Positions 35,644 to 49,300 of a stretch of 64,000 nt of DNA are shown piece after piece (position 1 is the stretch's first letter; each line of letters opens with the position of its first letter). The notes under the pieces were generated by a model that searched no databases, was not told the DNA's origin, and saw only the letters and a list, made by a program, of their open reading frames with translations. Made by a program: the position numbers and the translations under genes. Source of the DNA: Liolophura sinensis. Taxonomy: Eukaryota > Mollusca > Polyplacophora > Chitonida > Chitonidae. The DNA lies in contig NC_088297.1 of NCBI RefSeq assembly GCF_032854445.1, positions 7,861,375 through 7,925,374 on the forward strand. Direction: 5' to 3'.

Positions 35644-37167
35644 ATTACCGCAAATTCTAAAGGGTGGCGTGAAACACCAATTACAAAAAAAAACCTCCTG
35701 TAAAACTTTCCGCCATCCGAGCCAAAAACTCTTGATTATGGCTTTGGACACTAAATAAAGAAATAAACAAAACATACTTAGACACATCAATAAATACCTA
35801 AATGAAATCATTATCATAGAGAGTAAAACACGACACAGTCTCTCAAAATTTGAGCTGTGTGCCAAAAAAGAAATTAAACGTAGCAAGATTTCATGAGAAC
35901 AAGAGAAACGATATATTTTAAAAAATATAATATGACAATTCTCGTTAACATGTATACCCAAAATAGCTATACCCTTCAACCACTTCACCCTTACGTTTTT
36001 CACTCCCTGTCGCTTGGACAGGTAAATCATATTTTAGAGGCTTACCAACCATCAGCCAAGGGAAGCAAATCTTGTAAGTGTTAGAACAGCAGTGCCCTTT
36101 GTCTACTGTATCAAAATAACCTGCTAAATTTAACAGAAAGTCTGTTAACTGAGTAATGCAGCAGATTATTCTGTTAAATATATTTCCTATCAGTTTTAAA
36201 TTCGCACTTCCACTAAATCAAATAGAAAGATCACGCATATTAAACTAACCTGATATTATAACAGAATATATTCAATTGTCACTCAGACAGCAGTCTTTGT
36301 CAAATTTGACAGATTATGCTTAGACTGAAACGAGTGATAATGAATAATCTGTTGATAGAGATTTACAAGATTTGCTTTCCTTTGTAGAAGACCAGTGAGC
36401 CACATCATTTAATAAGCCATTTTAAGTCTCTCTGTCCAAGAAATTTCGAATATCTAATATACGCGTATCTCTAAATTAGATCACACAAATGTAATAAGAT
36501 AGAAGAGACAATGCATATGGATAAGGCTTAATTGCTGAAGATTGATATGTTGTGCACCCCTGTACAAAATAAACTGGCCACACTGAAACATGTCGGAATA
36601 ATCCCATCTTCCATTGCGCAGCAAATTATAGCCTAATTATGCAATGATTCTTGCCTGCTCAATTTACCTTACGAATTACCGTCAGTCTGCCTTGAATACG
36701 ACTATTATACACAAGGGAGCAAACTCACATTAAGCTAGAGTCTGAGTTAAAACACTTCCAATAGGAATGAGTACCATTGAATCCACGCAGTAATATACAT
36801 GTATTTGGATTAAGGGATAACACCACACGCTGGGTCTGTGCAGCCTGAAGGATATCATGAAAACCAACATATGAGGCTACACTACTAGTTTATGCTATAG
36901 TCTTCCCGTCGGTTTCCCGTCACACTGATCTGTTTTTTTTCACATGGCAAGCCCCAACATTTTCTTTAAACCTGTCACTTGTAAACTAAACAATAAACTC
37001 CTAAAGCGGTTTAAAGCTGCCAACTGCATCTCTTGCGGACCATCGGATATCGGATAAGATCGAGCTCAGTAATTTTGGACATTCTGGATATCACTGACAG
37101 TTGTAAAAACATGAGGTCAATTTGTAAACAACAAGATTCATAAATTATATACAAGATCCATCAGTGA
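35644..37167. other. Convergent intergenic spacer / 3' flank of gene 2
   Basis: AT-rich. A stretch at about 36115-36360 repeats TCTGTTAAAT-like motifs and resembles a decayed MITE. No exon recognised. Confidence 0.4.
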
Positions 37168-37396
37168 TCACTGAGCCGCTTTTTCCGATTTCTTCACACA
37201 CGAGTATATTGCTTTCTTTGATCCAGGGGTGTTTTGCAGATAAGCGAAGTAGGCTTTGCGCATGTGCGGTCGGTTCACCGGATGTATCTCGTCCATTTTG
37301 TCCAGTTCCATCCTGTAGTAATCTTGTGTCGTTCTCTCGTAGTCCGCGTCGATCTTCTGTTTAGCATTAGCGCTGTATTTCTGTTTTAGCTCCTCC
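37168..37396 (-). CDS. Gene 2 exon 7 (C-terminus, stop)
   Basis: After acceptor GTCCAAAG it reads EELKQKYSANAKQKIDADYE through MDEIHPVNRPHMRKAYFAYL to EKAAQ and a TGA at 37168-37170. This is the most conserved-looking, helix-forming part of the protein. Confidence 0.84.
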
Positions 37397-40300
37397 CTTT
37401 GGACAGAAATTGTAACAAACATGGTTTAACTACTGAAACATACTTTACAGAAAGGATAGGAAAATTATTATAGTGCTCAAAACACAAAACAGAAGATAAC
37501 TCCAGGGAGCTCTTCTTACTGATCCCATTTTCACTGGTCGAGAGTTGTTTCAGCGTCGGAAGACAAGTCTATATTCGGGTGTATTTCTACCGATAATTTG
37601 TACGTTAGTGTAACTTACATATTCAACCTATTTAAGATTTACTACAAAGGCAAATTTACGTGCATCGGATTTAGAAAAAGATAAGCTAACATTCATGAAT
37701 AAATGATGTTGTAGTCTCACGTTATATTTTAGCAACAGCTTTTATTATTTATTTATTTATTTGATTGGTGTTTTACGCCGTACTCAAGAATATTTCACTT
37801 ATACGACGGCGGCCAGCATTATAGTGGGAGAAAACCGGGCAAAGCCCGGGGGAAACCCACGAACACCCGTAGGTTGCTGTCAGACCTTCCCACTTTCGGC
37901 CGGAGAGGAAACCATCAGCCGCATTGGTGAGAGGCTGCGCTAGCGCGCTAACCGACTGAGCCACGGGGGCTTCCCTCAGCTTTTATTAGATGTGAGCGCT
38001 ATAACTCCACACTGAATAGAAGTCCACCATACAAATATATGACGATATTGACTAACCTTAACATAGGAACATCGCTGAAGTATAACTGCTTGTTAGCTAT
38101 GTCAGCTGTCTCTAAAGCGACCACAGGGAATTTGGGTAAGCGTGTGCTTCCTTCTTTTGGAGGCCTATTATCGCCTGAAGAACTTCGTTTTCTGAAAATA
38201 TAAACATCCCGAAAAAAGTCATGTAAGACGGTTCCAAAAGGGTTGCGTCTTTTATACTGGAGTGGAGCTCTTTTGTTTTTATGTGTTTCTGTGGAAACTT
38301 CTATCGAAGAGATTTACCAACATCCAGAAAGAGTGAGTGAGTGCTTGGGGTTAACGTCGTACTTAACAATCTTTCATTCATATGACGACGAAGGAGTCCT
38401 TAAAGTGGATGTAATGTGCCCCCTTGTTGCAGGGGCGGATTTCCACCGCTCTTTTATCTAGTGCTGCTTCACTGGGGCGCCTTAACGAAGGGCAAGTAAA
38501 CTGCCCCGTCCGAACCATTATACTGATACGGGTCAACCAGTCGTTGCACAATCACCTTCATGAACGCCAAGCGAGGAAGTTACAACTTTCTCTTTTAAGG
38601 TTTTAGGTGTGACTCGATCCAGGATCGACACTGGATCTACCGCTCCCAAAGTGGACGCTCTACCAACTGTGCTATCGGGGACAGTAACATTCAGAAAGAA
38701 AAAAAACTCTCTGGCTGCTATAAGAGCCATATTTGCACATATCAGCCCAAGTTTACAATTATCAGGGCAAAAGTGACAGTGCAAAAATTCCAACATTCTA
38801 GTTATCTTACAAGCATACTCGACATACAGTACGCTGATTCAGAAAAAAATAGCTTTGGCCATGTGCATTGAACTATGACAGATGCGTGTGGCAAACTTCT
38901 TATTTATATGTTTAACTGGACTGTTTTTTGTTCCCAGTGAAATCGAATGAATGGTCTGTATTTTCAATAAAATCGAATCGAACATGGATAACGAACAAAT
39001 AGACAGCAAAATCCAAGTTACAGCGTTCATTTTCACTGCTACGCTTCTTTCCCGTCAAGACCATGCTAGGGGACATAACTCTAACTGTATGCTCAAATAC
39101 TGGTGCAGTAATCTGTCCACAGTATCGCACATTTCGATTAGGACTACACTCACCCTCTCTTTGAATCGGATCGAGTAACCGGACGTGACTCGATACGCGG
39201 AAGTACAGTTCTGTCCATGCGCAGATCTTCCCAAGGGTCGGTGAGACCCCCAGCAGTGCTTCGGCTGACGTAATTATGGCGAACCTCATCTGGCTGGAAG
39301 GTACCGGTAATTTAAAAATACGAAAAATGGTCAAAGATTTATCATGGGTAAAACAGCAAAACTCCAGCCATCCCAGCCTGACTTTTTATATCAAAAAGAG
39401 TCTGAAAAAGAATTAATCTGTTTTCATGTATAGAAAGTCACGCCTACATTTAAGCCCTATATGCCTTCTGATTTCCGTAGCTTCTCCCTGAAAACTGGCA
39501 TATTTATTTTGCTTCCTATTAGCTTCTTGTTCATTTATTTTAACATATCTTTTCAGAAAATTTACCAATTCATTATAATTACAACAACAGTGTAAATGTA
39601 TGCTATGTGGGTTAATATCTCTGAGTAAGTGAATCTTTAGGGTTTAACGTCATACGTAACAATTTTTCAGTCATACGACGATGAAGGAGTGCATGTACGT
39701 GTAATGTTTCTCTTTGTTGCAGGACGGATTTCCACCGCAATTTTATCTAGTGGTGCTTCACTGAGACGCCTTACCGAAGGCAAGTAAGACGCCCCGCCCG
39801 AGCCATTATACTGACATGGGTCGACCAGTCTTTGCACTATACCCTTATTGCTGAACGCCAAGCCATGAAGCTACGACTTCCTCTTTTAAGTTATTCGGTG
39901 TGACTCGACCCATGATTGACCCTGGATCTACCGCCATCGAAGCCGACCAGCTGAGCCATTGGGGACGGTATGTCTTACTGGGGGTGAGTAAAGATAATAT
40001 ATCATGTGCCAGACGCCTCTCTTCTACATGTCACTTTGTATGAAGCATACCCATGATGGCCACCCCAAACGTAAGATTAGTCTATACCACAGCAGAGAGT
40101 GGTAGTCATGAGTCGCTGTTATATTCTTACAGAAGCGTATATCTGCCTGTTACTTACCAGATATATCAAGTATTTGGCTGTGTGTGTATTGTAGTAAGGC
40201 TCCAGGCTGTTGAACACGTACGGGTAGTGACTCCTCCTGGAAATACGTATAAAACACAACATAATAAATTCCCACATCCATGGATTAAATCTACAAAATT

Positions 40301-43300
40301 TTTGTACATTTTGTCTAGCCATAGAATGAGAGATTGTTGATTCTAATTCAACATGCATTTTAATTAACTCTACGTTTCTGCAATTTAACCAGCGATGCCA
40401 CTTCACAATGGCAATTCAGCGTTTAACCACAAACGATATCTAAAACTGAGAATGTTGGATTTTAACCACAGATGATATCTAACACTCAGAACTTTGGATT
40501 TTAATCACAGATGATATCTAACACTGAGAGCTTTGGATTTTAATCACAGATGATATAAAACACCGCAAAGTTTAGATTTTAGCAACATTCTAAAACTAAG
40601 AATGTTGGATTTTAACCACAGATGATATCTATCACTGAGTATTTTTGATTTTAACCACAGATGATATCTAACACCGCAAAGTTTAGATTTTAACAACATT
40701 CTAAAACTGAGAATGTTGGATTTTAACCACAGGTGATATCTAACACTGAGAACTTTGGATTTTAACCACAGATTATATCTAACACCTCAAAGTTTAGATT
40801 TTAACAACATTCTAAAACTGAGAATGTTGGATTTTAACCACAGATGATATCTATCACTGCGAATTTTGGATTTTAACCACAGATGATATCTAACACCGCG
40901 AAGTTTAGATTTTAACAACATTCTAAAACTGAGAATGTTGGATTTTAACCACAAATGATATCTAACACTCAGAACTTTGGATTTTAATCACAGATGATAT
41001 CTAAAACTGCCAATTTTAGATTCTAACCACAAATGACATCTAACACTGAGACTTTTTGGATTTTAACCACAGATGACATCTAACACTGAGACTTGTTGGA
41101 TTTGAACCACCCATGACATCTAACACTGAGACTTATTGGATTTTAACCACAGATGACATCTAACACTGAGGCTTGTTGGATTTTAACCACAGATGACATC
41201 TAACACTGAGACTTTTTGGATTTTAACCACACATGACATCTAACACTGAGACTTGTTGGATTTTAACCACAGATGAGATATAACACTGAGAAATTCGTTT
41301 TTTTTATCAGAGACGCTTCTTTAAATTGAGAAAGTCAGCCAGCCATGATAATTTTAACTGTACAATGTACAGTTTGACAAACAACTCATCTTTGAAGATT
41401 TCAAGTTTTATGAACAACGCAGGCTTACTCTGAGGGTTTGGGGATTTTCATCACTATTCTACACATACACTGATCAGGAGTTTATGGATATTAACAAACA
41501 TCTCACACTCCCTCTGCTAATTTTTTGGATTTTGCCAAACAACTCACACTGGGAATGGTGGTTTTGGTTTCTGACTAAAGGTGCAGGCTTACACTGGGGG
41601 CTTGTGGATTTTAAAGAGCGCACACTTGGAATGGTGACTTTTAGTTTCCGACTAAAAGTGCACACTTAAACTGGAGGTATGTGGATTTTAAAGAGCGCAC
41701 ACTTGGAATGGTGACTTTTAGTTTCCGACTAAAAGTGCACACTTAAACTGGAGGTATGTGGATTTTAAAGAGCGCACACTTGGAATGGTGACTTTTAGTT
41801 TCCGACTAAAAGTGCACACTTAAACTGGAGGTATGTGGATTTTAAATAGCGCACACTTGGAATGGTGACTTTTTGGCTCCTGACCAAAAGCGCAAACTTA
41901 CACTGGAGGTTTGTGGATTTTTGATGACTCTCGCGTCAAACTCTTTTCAAGACGTTTCAACTCCACCCTAAAAAACTCCTTCTGTTTGGAACGCCCATCT
42001 GAAAGGTATGAACAGTATTTTATTAGATAAACATAGGGCAGAAATTCCTTCAGCGCTCTAAAGTGTGTTTTGACTTCCTTAAAGACAACGTTTAACATAA
42101 AAATGTAGATGCAGAAGACGAATGTATTTATTTTTAAATTTACGCGCTGTATTTACAAAATATACATCATGTTTCCGTGGTAATATTGCTGAAATACCCA
42201 TAGTTTTACGTTACATTTGGATATGTGCATACTGTTGCGTTCGTTTGGTTATTTATTGCCAACTTCCGCTCAAAAGTGTTGCTTTTAGCTTTCCACCATG
42301 TTCCGTTCTAATCGATCTACCGTTCTACCGTTAGTCTGAGAGAAGTGAAATTAACGGATGAGCAAACAATCGAATCAGCACAATGGTTGTAAATAACGTA
42401 GCATATATAATCAGCAGTCTGATGTATTTTTCGTCAAATTCTACGTCCAAATAAAATACAACCATGTGTCGCTTTATAGCTGATTTGGTCATTTGCTCGT
42501 TATCCGACATTTGTACTTTTTACTTCTATTTTTTTTTGTATTTACTACAAATACAACACAACTGTTAATGGCTACATCCAGAGGCCATGAGCTAGAGGTC
42601 ATCATGGTGGAATGTACGTGTACATGCTGTACATATTTCTTTCACAAAAATGACTTCTAGCTAATGACTTTGTGAATACACCTCACCCAGAAGGAGATAG
42701 GTAAGCCTACTTCTGTTCATTTACTCTGAAAAAATTATTAACCATAAATGTGCACTTGATTAAGGCATAAACGAAATATGGCTTACTATCGCCCGCTATG
42801 TTAAATGAAGCTGACATCGAACCTCAGACTCAACTTTGCATTGTCAGAGCCAACAACAACATCAGCATATGATTGTAATTATGTAGTTTACCTTTAAAGA
42901 AATCGTCCAAAAACATTCTGAAAATGTGTTATTATTTGAATTATTATTTGAATTATTATTTGAATCTCGCTTCAAATAAGAGAAAATCCGTTTAAGAGAA
43001 TTTGTCAACTCGATTAGGTGTTACTGGTTCGGGTTTGGGAGTAGTATCGGCCAATTTTACTCCCTGTAATGTCATAAGTTTCCAGAAAAGCTAAATAAAC
43101 GACAATGTCATTATTGATAAAAAGAGGCTCAATAATTTCCGTTATACATACACAGGTGAATTTACTACTCTAACACCAGCGGAAAGAAAGTGATTGTGAT
43201 ATTTAATATCTGTGAAAACAAAAGTTGTTGTTTTCACAACAACGAACATGGTGAAACCAAACAGAAGTGTATCCGGTGTTCTAAACACAGGTAAAAGAAA

Positions 43301-46300
43301 CCACGCACTACAGATGTGGTTTCACACAAAATAGGCCTCCTCTGTAAGAATTGTTGCAATGTTTTCAAAGCAGATGTTCCACAAAACAGGAGTTAACAGA
43401 TAGGCTAAGAAGCTGTGACCACAGCGGTTTAAAATGCACATTCAACCCCCAAGGGTGTTACGCAGGCAATAACAAAATAAGATTCATTGCTTCAGTAAAT
43501 ACAGAATACAGAAAATTCTACAAACAATATGAGACGGCACTAGGCATGCATTAAAAAATATATGCTTATCTAGACGCATGCAACAGACATGCATTGAAAA
43601 AAACATGCTTATCTAGACGCATGCAAGTAGCCTGCCAGTCGTTTGCCTATGGCAAGCCATTGGCATGACAGTTGCCTCGGTGTAGGAAATAGCATACTGT
43701 AGATTAGGCCCTAGTGGTGTAGATTAATCAGATACCATATCTATATCGACCCTACGCAGATGATGCCTATAAAGGTGTGCTAATGCTATAGTCTTGTGGA
43801 GTGTTAAAGGTAGCCTATTGGAGAGATACAGGGATAAGTGGTGAGCTAAAGATGGGGTAGTGGCGAGCTACTTGCAAACCTTTACCATACTACAAGCGAA
43901 CGTGTGTCATGCTGCACATAAACGCAAGAACCTAATGTCCATACCAGTCACCAGTCCATACACCCATGCTTGAAATAAGATGATGATTCGTAAAGCATGC
44001 GCAGCTACAGAAATAATATGTCGACTGGTATTTTCTACTCAGTACAGCTTACTCCAGCTCTCGTCTACCGTAGACATATTTGATTTACCATCGTTGTTAT
44101 CTCCCTTTGTAGAGGGCCTGGAAGGACGGGCAGACTTTGCCCGTCGGGCGGAACGTGGACTCTTGCTATTACCAGCCTGGTGATCATCTGGCTTTCCTAC
44201 ATGGTAATATACCAAACAACAGAAGTAAGGCGTCTGAGAATCCAACCTAACACTGTTGAACTGAGAACAGCAGGGCTGACTGATGTTCCATGTTGTGAAC
44301 ACTTTAACAAGTGGGGAGGCCGTATTTCACCGGTTACGTAAAACTGCCAATTATCACACTGTCGTCGCTACTCTCGTTTTACTCTCTGTCCTGTGTGCCA
44401 CTGATCAATGAATGTGAAGCGTCAAACCCAGCCCACACCTTTTCGCTCGGAGCTTATTAAGGTCACTAAATTTGTCAGGTACCGGGAAAAGCGCGGTAGT
44501 TTAATTGGCTTGGATATCTGCATGTCTGCCCTCCATCCATAACATTTGTCGTTATATAAATGAAAACCTTCTTGAGTATGGCGTTCATCACATAAAAGAA
44601 TAAATAAATGATATCAAATAGTTTCCCACATGGGTAACAATGTCAACAATCACGCTGAGTTATCGTTTTCTGGGACCACGTTTACTTATCCAAATTGAAA
44701 AAAAAAAGATTTAAATCATCACAAAAAAGTCCTTTAAGAAGAATTCTAACAGTCCAAACATTCAGCCTATATACCCAAACAGTTCTGGATACATCATCAC
44801 AAAACTGACTCCACATACAAAGCGCCATGTTCTATGTAACACAAAGGTATAATAGGGGCCTCCGTGGCTCAGTTAGTTAGCGCGCTGGCGCAGCGTAATG
44901 ACCCAAAAGCCTCTCGCCAATGTGGTCGCTGTGAGTTCAAGTCCAGCTCATGCTGGCTTCCTCTCCTGCTGTAAGTGGGAAGGTCTGACTGCAACCTGCA
45001 GGATGGTTGTGGGTTTCCCCCTGGCTCCGCCCGGTTTTTACCCACCATAATGCTGGCCGCCGTGGTATAAGTGAAATATTCTTGAGTACGGCGTAAAATA
45101 CCAATCAAATAAATAAATAAATAAACAAAGGTATAACAAAGGAATAAAATACCGAAACCGAAAATACTAAATTATGTGTACCGTCCTTTAACAGAATATT
45201 ATTCAGAGTGCCAACAGTATGTCACGTGGCGTTACCGTAACAGAATATTATTCAGAGTGGTAAAAGTATGTCAAATGGAGTACCGTAACAAAATATTATT
45301 CAGAGATGAAACAATATTATATTGCATTAACACGCCGGTTTCAGCGAGGCTGCCTAAATCCATATTGCCTTGTGTTATATGAAGCAGTGACAAGAAGCAA
45401 ACTGGGCAATACGGAACTCAATCCTTCACTGAATTAAATTCTTGGCTGTGATATGAATTCCACCTAACGGTTAACGACAAAAAATAACAAGATTCAGAAG
45501 CCGAAGGGGTATTAGAAAAGGTGGACTGTCAAAAAATTACAGTTGTGTCTGCTTTTCCGTAGAAAGGACAAATTTATTTATTCGATTGGTGTTCGTTCAC
45601 ATTTGGAAAGCAGAGAGAATACCCCACGACTTCCGCCAAGTACCTAATACAAATCTGGACTTAAAGCCGCTAGCGAAACAGCTGGATTCGAACACACAGC
45701 CTCATTAGCTAAGGCTCTGATAAAGTGTAGTTGCAGTGAGCAAGCGTTCTACTCATTTGCAGATAATACTGCAAAACGCGCACAGTTAATGACGTCTTTA
45801 TGTACTATATGCCTGAGCCATTTACACGACACACACAAACATATAAGTTCACATGGCGAAAGTTTCTACCGAGTAGAAGCACCTACATGCACAGATACCA
45901 GAAGCCAGTATCAGATTCTAAGGGCTGAGGTACACCAAACGAGAACAGGCCAGAACATGCAAGAATAAATACACTACCGGGGTATTGGTATATATCTACT
46001 AGTAGACATGATGAGACTGAAGCGAAAGGCTGAGAAAAAAGGGATACTCTACAAATGACTAGAATACAAGTCTGTTTGCCAATACTTTCTACCGTTATCG
46101 TCACAAACAGCGGACAATTTAGCACAGGCCGTATTAACATTTCCTGATCAAGCTCTTGATCTTTAAGGTACATAGTGATCGTTTGCACTCAACAGTCAAC
46201 AGCCAAAAAACTGAGGTTAAATGTTGACTGAAAAATAGTACCCGGGTTTGTTATGTTTTAGTCGAGCGTTTGGATATTTGCCTCTATCCATATCAAACTG

Positions 46301-49300
46301 ATTTAATGCATTTCGAAATAACACTTTCAAATCGCTTTAATCTGCAATTAAATATTGAGGAAAGTAGTTTTAATTCCTTTTTTTTCTCTAGAGGTAAATA
46401 TACTTAAGACTTAACATACGCATCCGCTGTCCGTGACAGATAACGTCAAAAGTAAGCGCCATACTGGAACATGGTCGACAACAACAACAACGCTGTGGAT
46501 CACCAAGGAGCCAATAACACAGCTATACCGAACCATATTTATTGGGAATATCCACGTAGAAACGACATTACTTTTGTCATGAAGAGCTGACATCAAGCTG
46601 AATGACCATGCTAGGACTGGGAGCAATATACGAACGACAGCAATGTACGAGAAATCACCTGACGACGCTGCGGTTGTTTGGGGTCTGGCGGTGGAGGACC
46701 TCCGCGGTGAAGCTGTCCATCTCCTAATGAAACGAGGAGATTCCCGCATCATGGCGTCCAGTCGCTCCTGTTTCGCTCTCCGAGCACTAGCAGCTTTGCA
46801 ACGTAACACATACGCCCTTGTGTCATGTGGACTACTTTTCTCAGATTGATATGTGTTTTCGCGAGTGTTAATCCTAGCCGTGAGTTGTCTGCTCTTGCTG
46901 CGCGTTGATTCTTCCACCGGTGCTGAACGCTGACGGTCTCTTGAACTGCCGACCTCGCTTTCAAAAACTTCATTTTCCATTTCTTTTTCGTACTCATCCT
47001 CATCGTCGTACTTAGTCTCTTCTTCAACGTCTTCTACATCTGAAATTTCAACGAGACTCGGATCTCCTCCATGACTACCTCTAGACTGCTCTTCATCTTT
47101 CAAAGAAGCCTTTGAGGACTCTCTTGATCTGCTGTCACCTTGTGGTTCAGTGTTGTTAGTTTGACGTGAATCGTTATCAGATTGGATACTCGGATTATCC
47201 TGCCCGCAGAATTCTGTACATTTGTTGTCTGTCTCTGTAAAGTGATCACTATCATCTTCATCAGTCATCACTTCCTCGCTTTTATCGCTTCCATTTTGTA
47301 AAACTGACAGTGATGACTCACGATCAAGATGATCATCTTGTTCTTTATCCGCCGGGCCATGTATCAGTTCAGGGCTATGATTACTTTCTGAAGCTTTCCC
47401 TTCATTTACGGCTTGAGAGGAAACTATTTCAGATTTAACGTAAACATTATTGTTTTCTTGTTGATAATCTTCGGAAAAATGAACAGATTTTCTATCTGGA
47501 GATGATTGGTCACGACTCTCTTCATTAAGAATATTATGCGCATGTTCGGTGACAGAACTGTCATCCTCAAAGTCATCTGCAATAACATCGTTTTCACAGT
47601 TACCAGCTTCATCATTTGAGTTTTTACTCTGAGTGATGTCTTTTTTTGTGATAATGGTTTCAGTCAGTTCGGTATCGGAACTTTTCGCATTGTTGTCATC
47701 TTGGTCAGGAACATTTTGAACTATACATGGCACTTCATTTCTCTGTCCAACAAGTTTATCGTCAACATCGTCTTCATTGTTTTCATTGTCGCATCGGTTA
47801 GTACCGATATCAGACGATTGATCCAGGAGGACCGAGACTCTGGAAGAACTTCGCGAGGAAAGACAGATCCCTTCGCCCACAGCAGCCTGTCCAGGGTCAT
47901 CCCTAGATCCGTTGTCTCCTAATCCAGTTTTCCTTTCAGCGGTTTTACACGACAATGAGCTTCTTCTGGACCCGAGATCACTTGTCCCACTGCTGGATGA
48001 AGACAAACTACCGGAGCGTGACGAAGAGGATCGACTGTCAGAAGAGCTGCTAAATGAACTACGGCTGCTGTTATCGTCACTGTCTGACTCGAAAACCTCA
48101 TCGTTCAGTGTTTCTTTGTCATCACGTTCGTCTTCTATGCCAGTATCGTAAGTTACCTCTAGGACGTCATCAGCCTTAGCGCTGCTTTCAACTACTTCGC
48201 TTTTAGCATGACCCTCGTCTCCACTATTTGCATCAATGCTGTCATCTTTTTCTCGTTCTGTATTTTGCAACTTATCGTGTGTGGAAGTATTCGTTTTCTC
48301 TTGAAGTGTTGAATTCCCCGTCATTTGGGTATTACTGTCCTCTTTTTGCAAAGAGTGTTTATCATCACTACTAGAATTTCGTTTGGATGGCGAGATTCTG
48401 TCAGCGTACGATGTCGACTCAGGTGGCTTGCCGGGTTCTGCCAGAGAAGTTTCCGCGTACGCTGTGCTTTCCAGAGATTCAGGATAATTTGTCTTCGATA
48501 AATCGGATGCAGAAGAAGTCTTTGAATCCTTTCTTTGAAAACCATCAATATCAATAGCCTTCTGGTCCTCTCCAAGATCATCTGATAACTGACTGTTTGT
48601 CTTACATTCGGAATTTCTTCCATCTAACTTTTCGCCTTTGGTGCCATTTGTTTCGTTTTGATGTTGCACATCTAACTGTGAATTTGACGGCGATGACCGG
48701 GTATCTTTTTTGGATTCAATCTCTCTCGCCTCACCTTTGAAGGCATCTGTTTCATGTTGATGTTGTTTATCTAATTGAGAATTTGATGACAATGCAGATA
48801 AAACTATGTCAATGTCATCATCATTCTGAGAAGCCTTTGTCTCAGCCTGACCATCCGTGCCATTTACTAATACATCTTCTTCTTCGCATTGGATTTCCCT
48901 ACTCCACAAGTCATAGCTTTCCATGGTAACCTGCCGATCGGATTCCTGTAATTCGTTTTGCGTTTCATTATCATCACCGATAGAGGTAGAGGCGGCTGCT
49001 GGGGCGGGATTACGCTGAGAATCGCTGTCCGAATACCCATCTGGAGAGGACCTTCTGCTGTTAGGCCCTGGGGTCTGAGACTCACCCTTTGATAACGTTT
49101 TCACGGAGGAGAGCCCCTCAGAATCTGGTCTAATCCATATATCAAATCCGTTTTGTTTGTAAGGCATTTCTACTTCTGGGGCATTTTTATCAGATTCGGA
49201 TGCAGCGTTAGAGATGCCCCCAGTATGGTGTACACCGCCCTGTGTCTTTTCGCGTTCACCGTATTCCGGGTAACCGACACTATCTTCCTTTGTGTTGATT

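Noticed and set aside
38912-39334. 140-residue minus-strand frame
   Set aside because: It overlaps gene 2 exon 5 but in the wrong frame; the frame with splice-compatible ends is the one given in the exon entry.
46411-46658. C-terminal 80 residues of the 918-residue minus frame (hydrophobic end)
   Set aside because: A GT donor at 46658/46657 in the right phase joins to exon 4, and the following sequence has a different, hydrophobic composition. I treat it as intron read-through.
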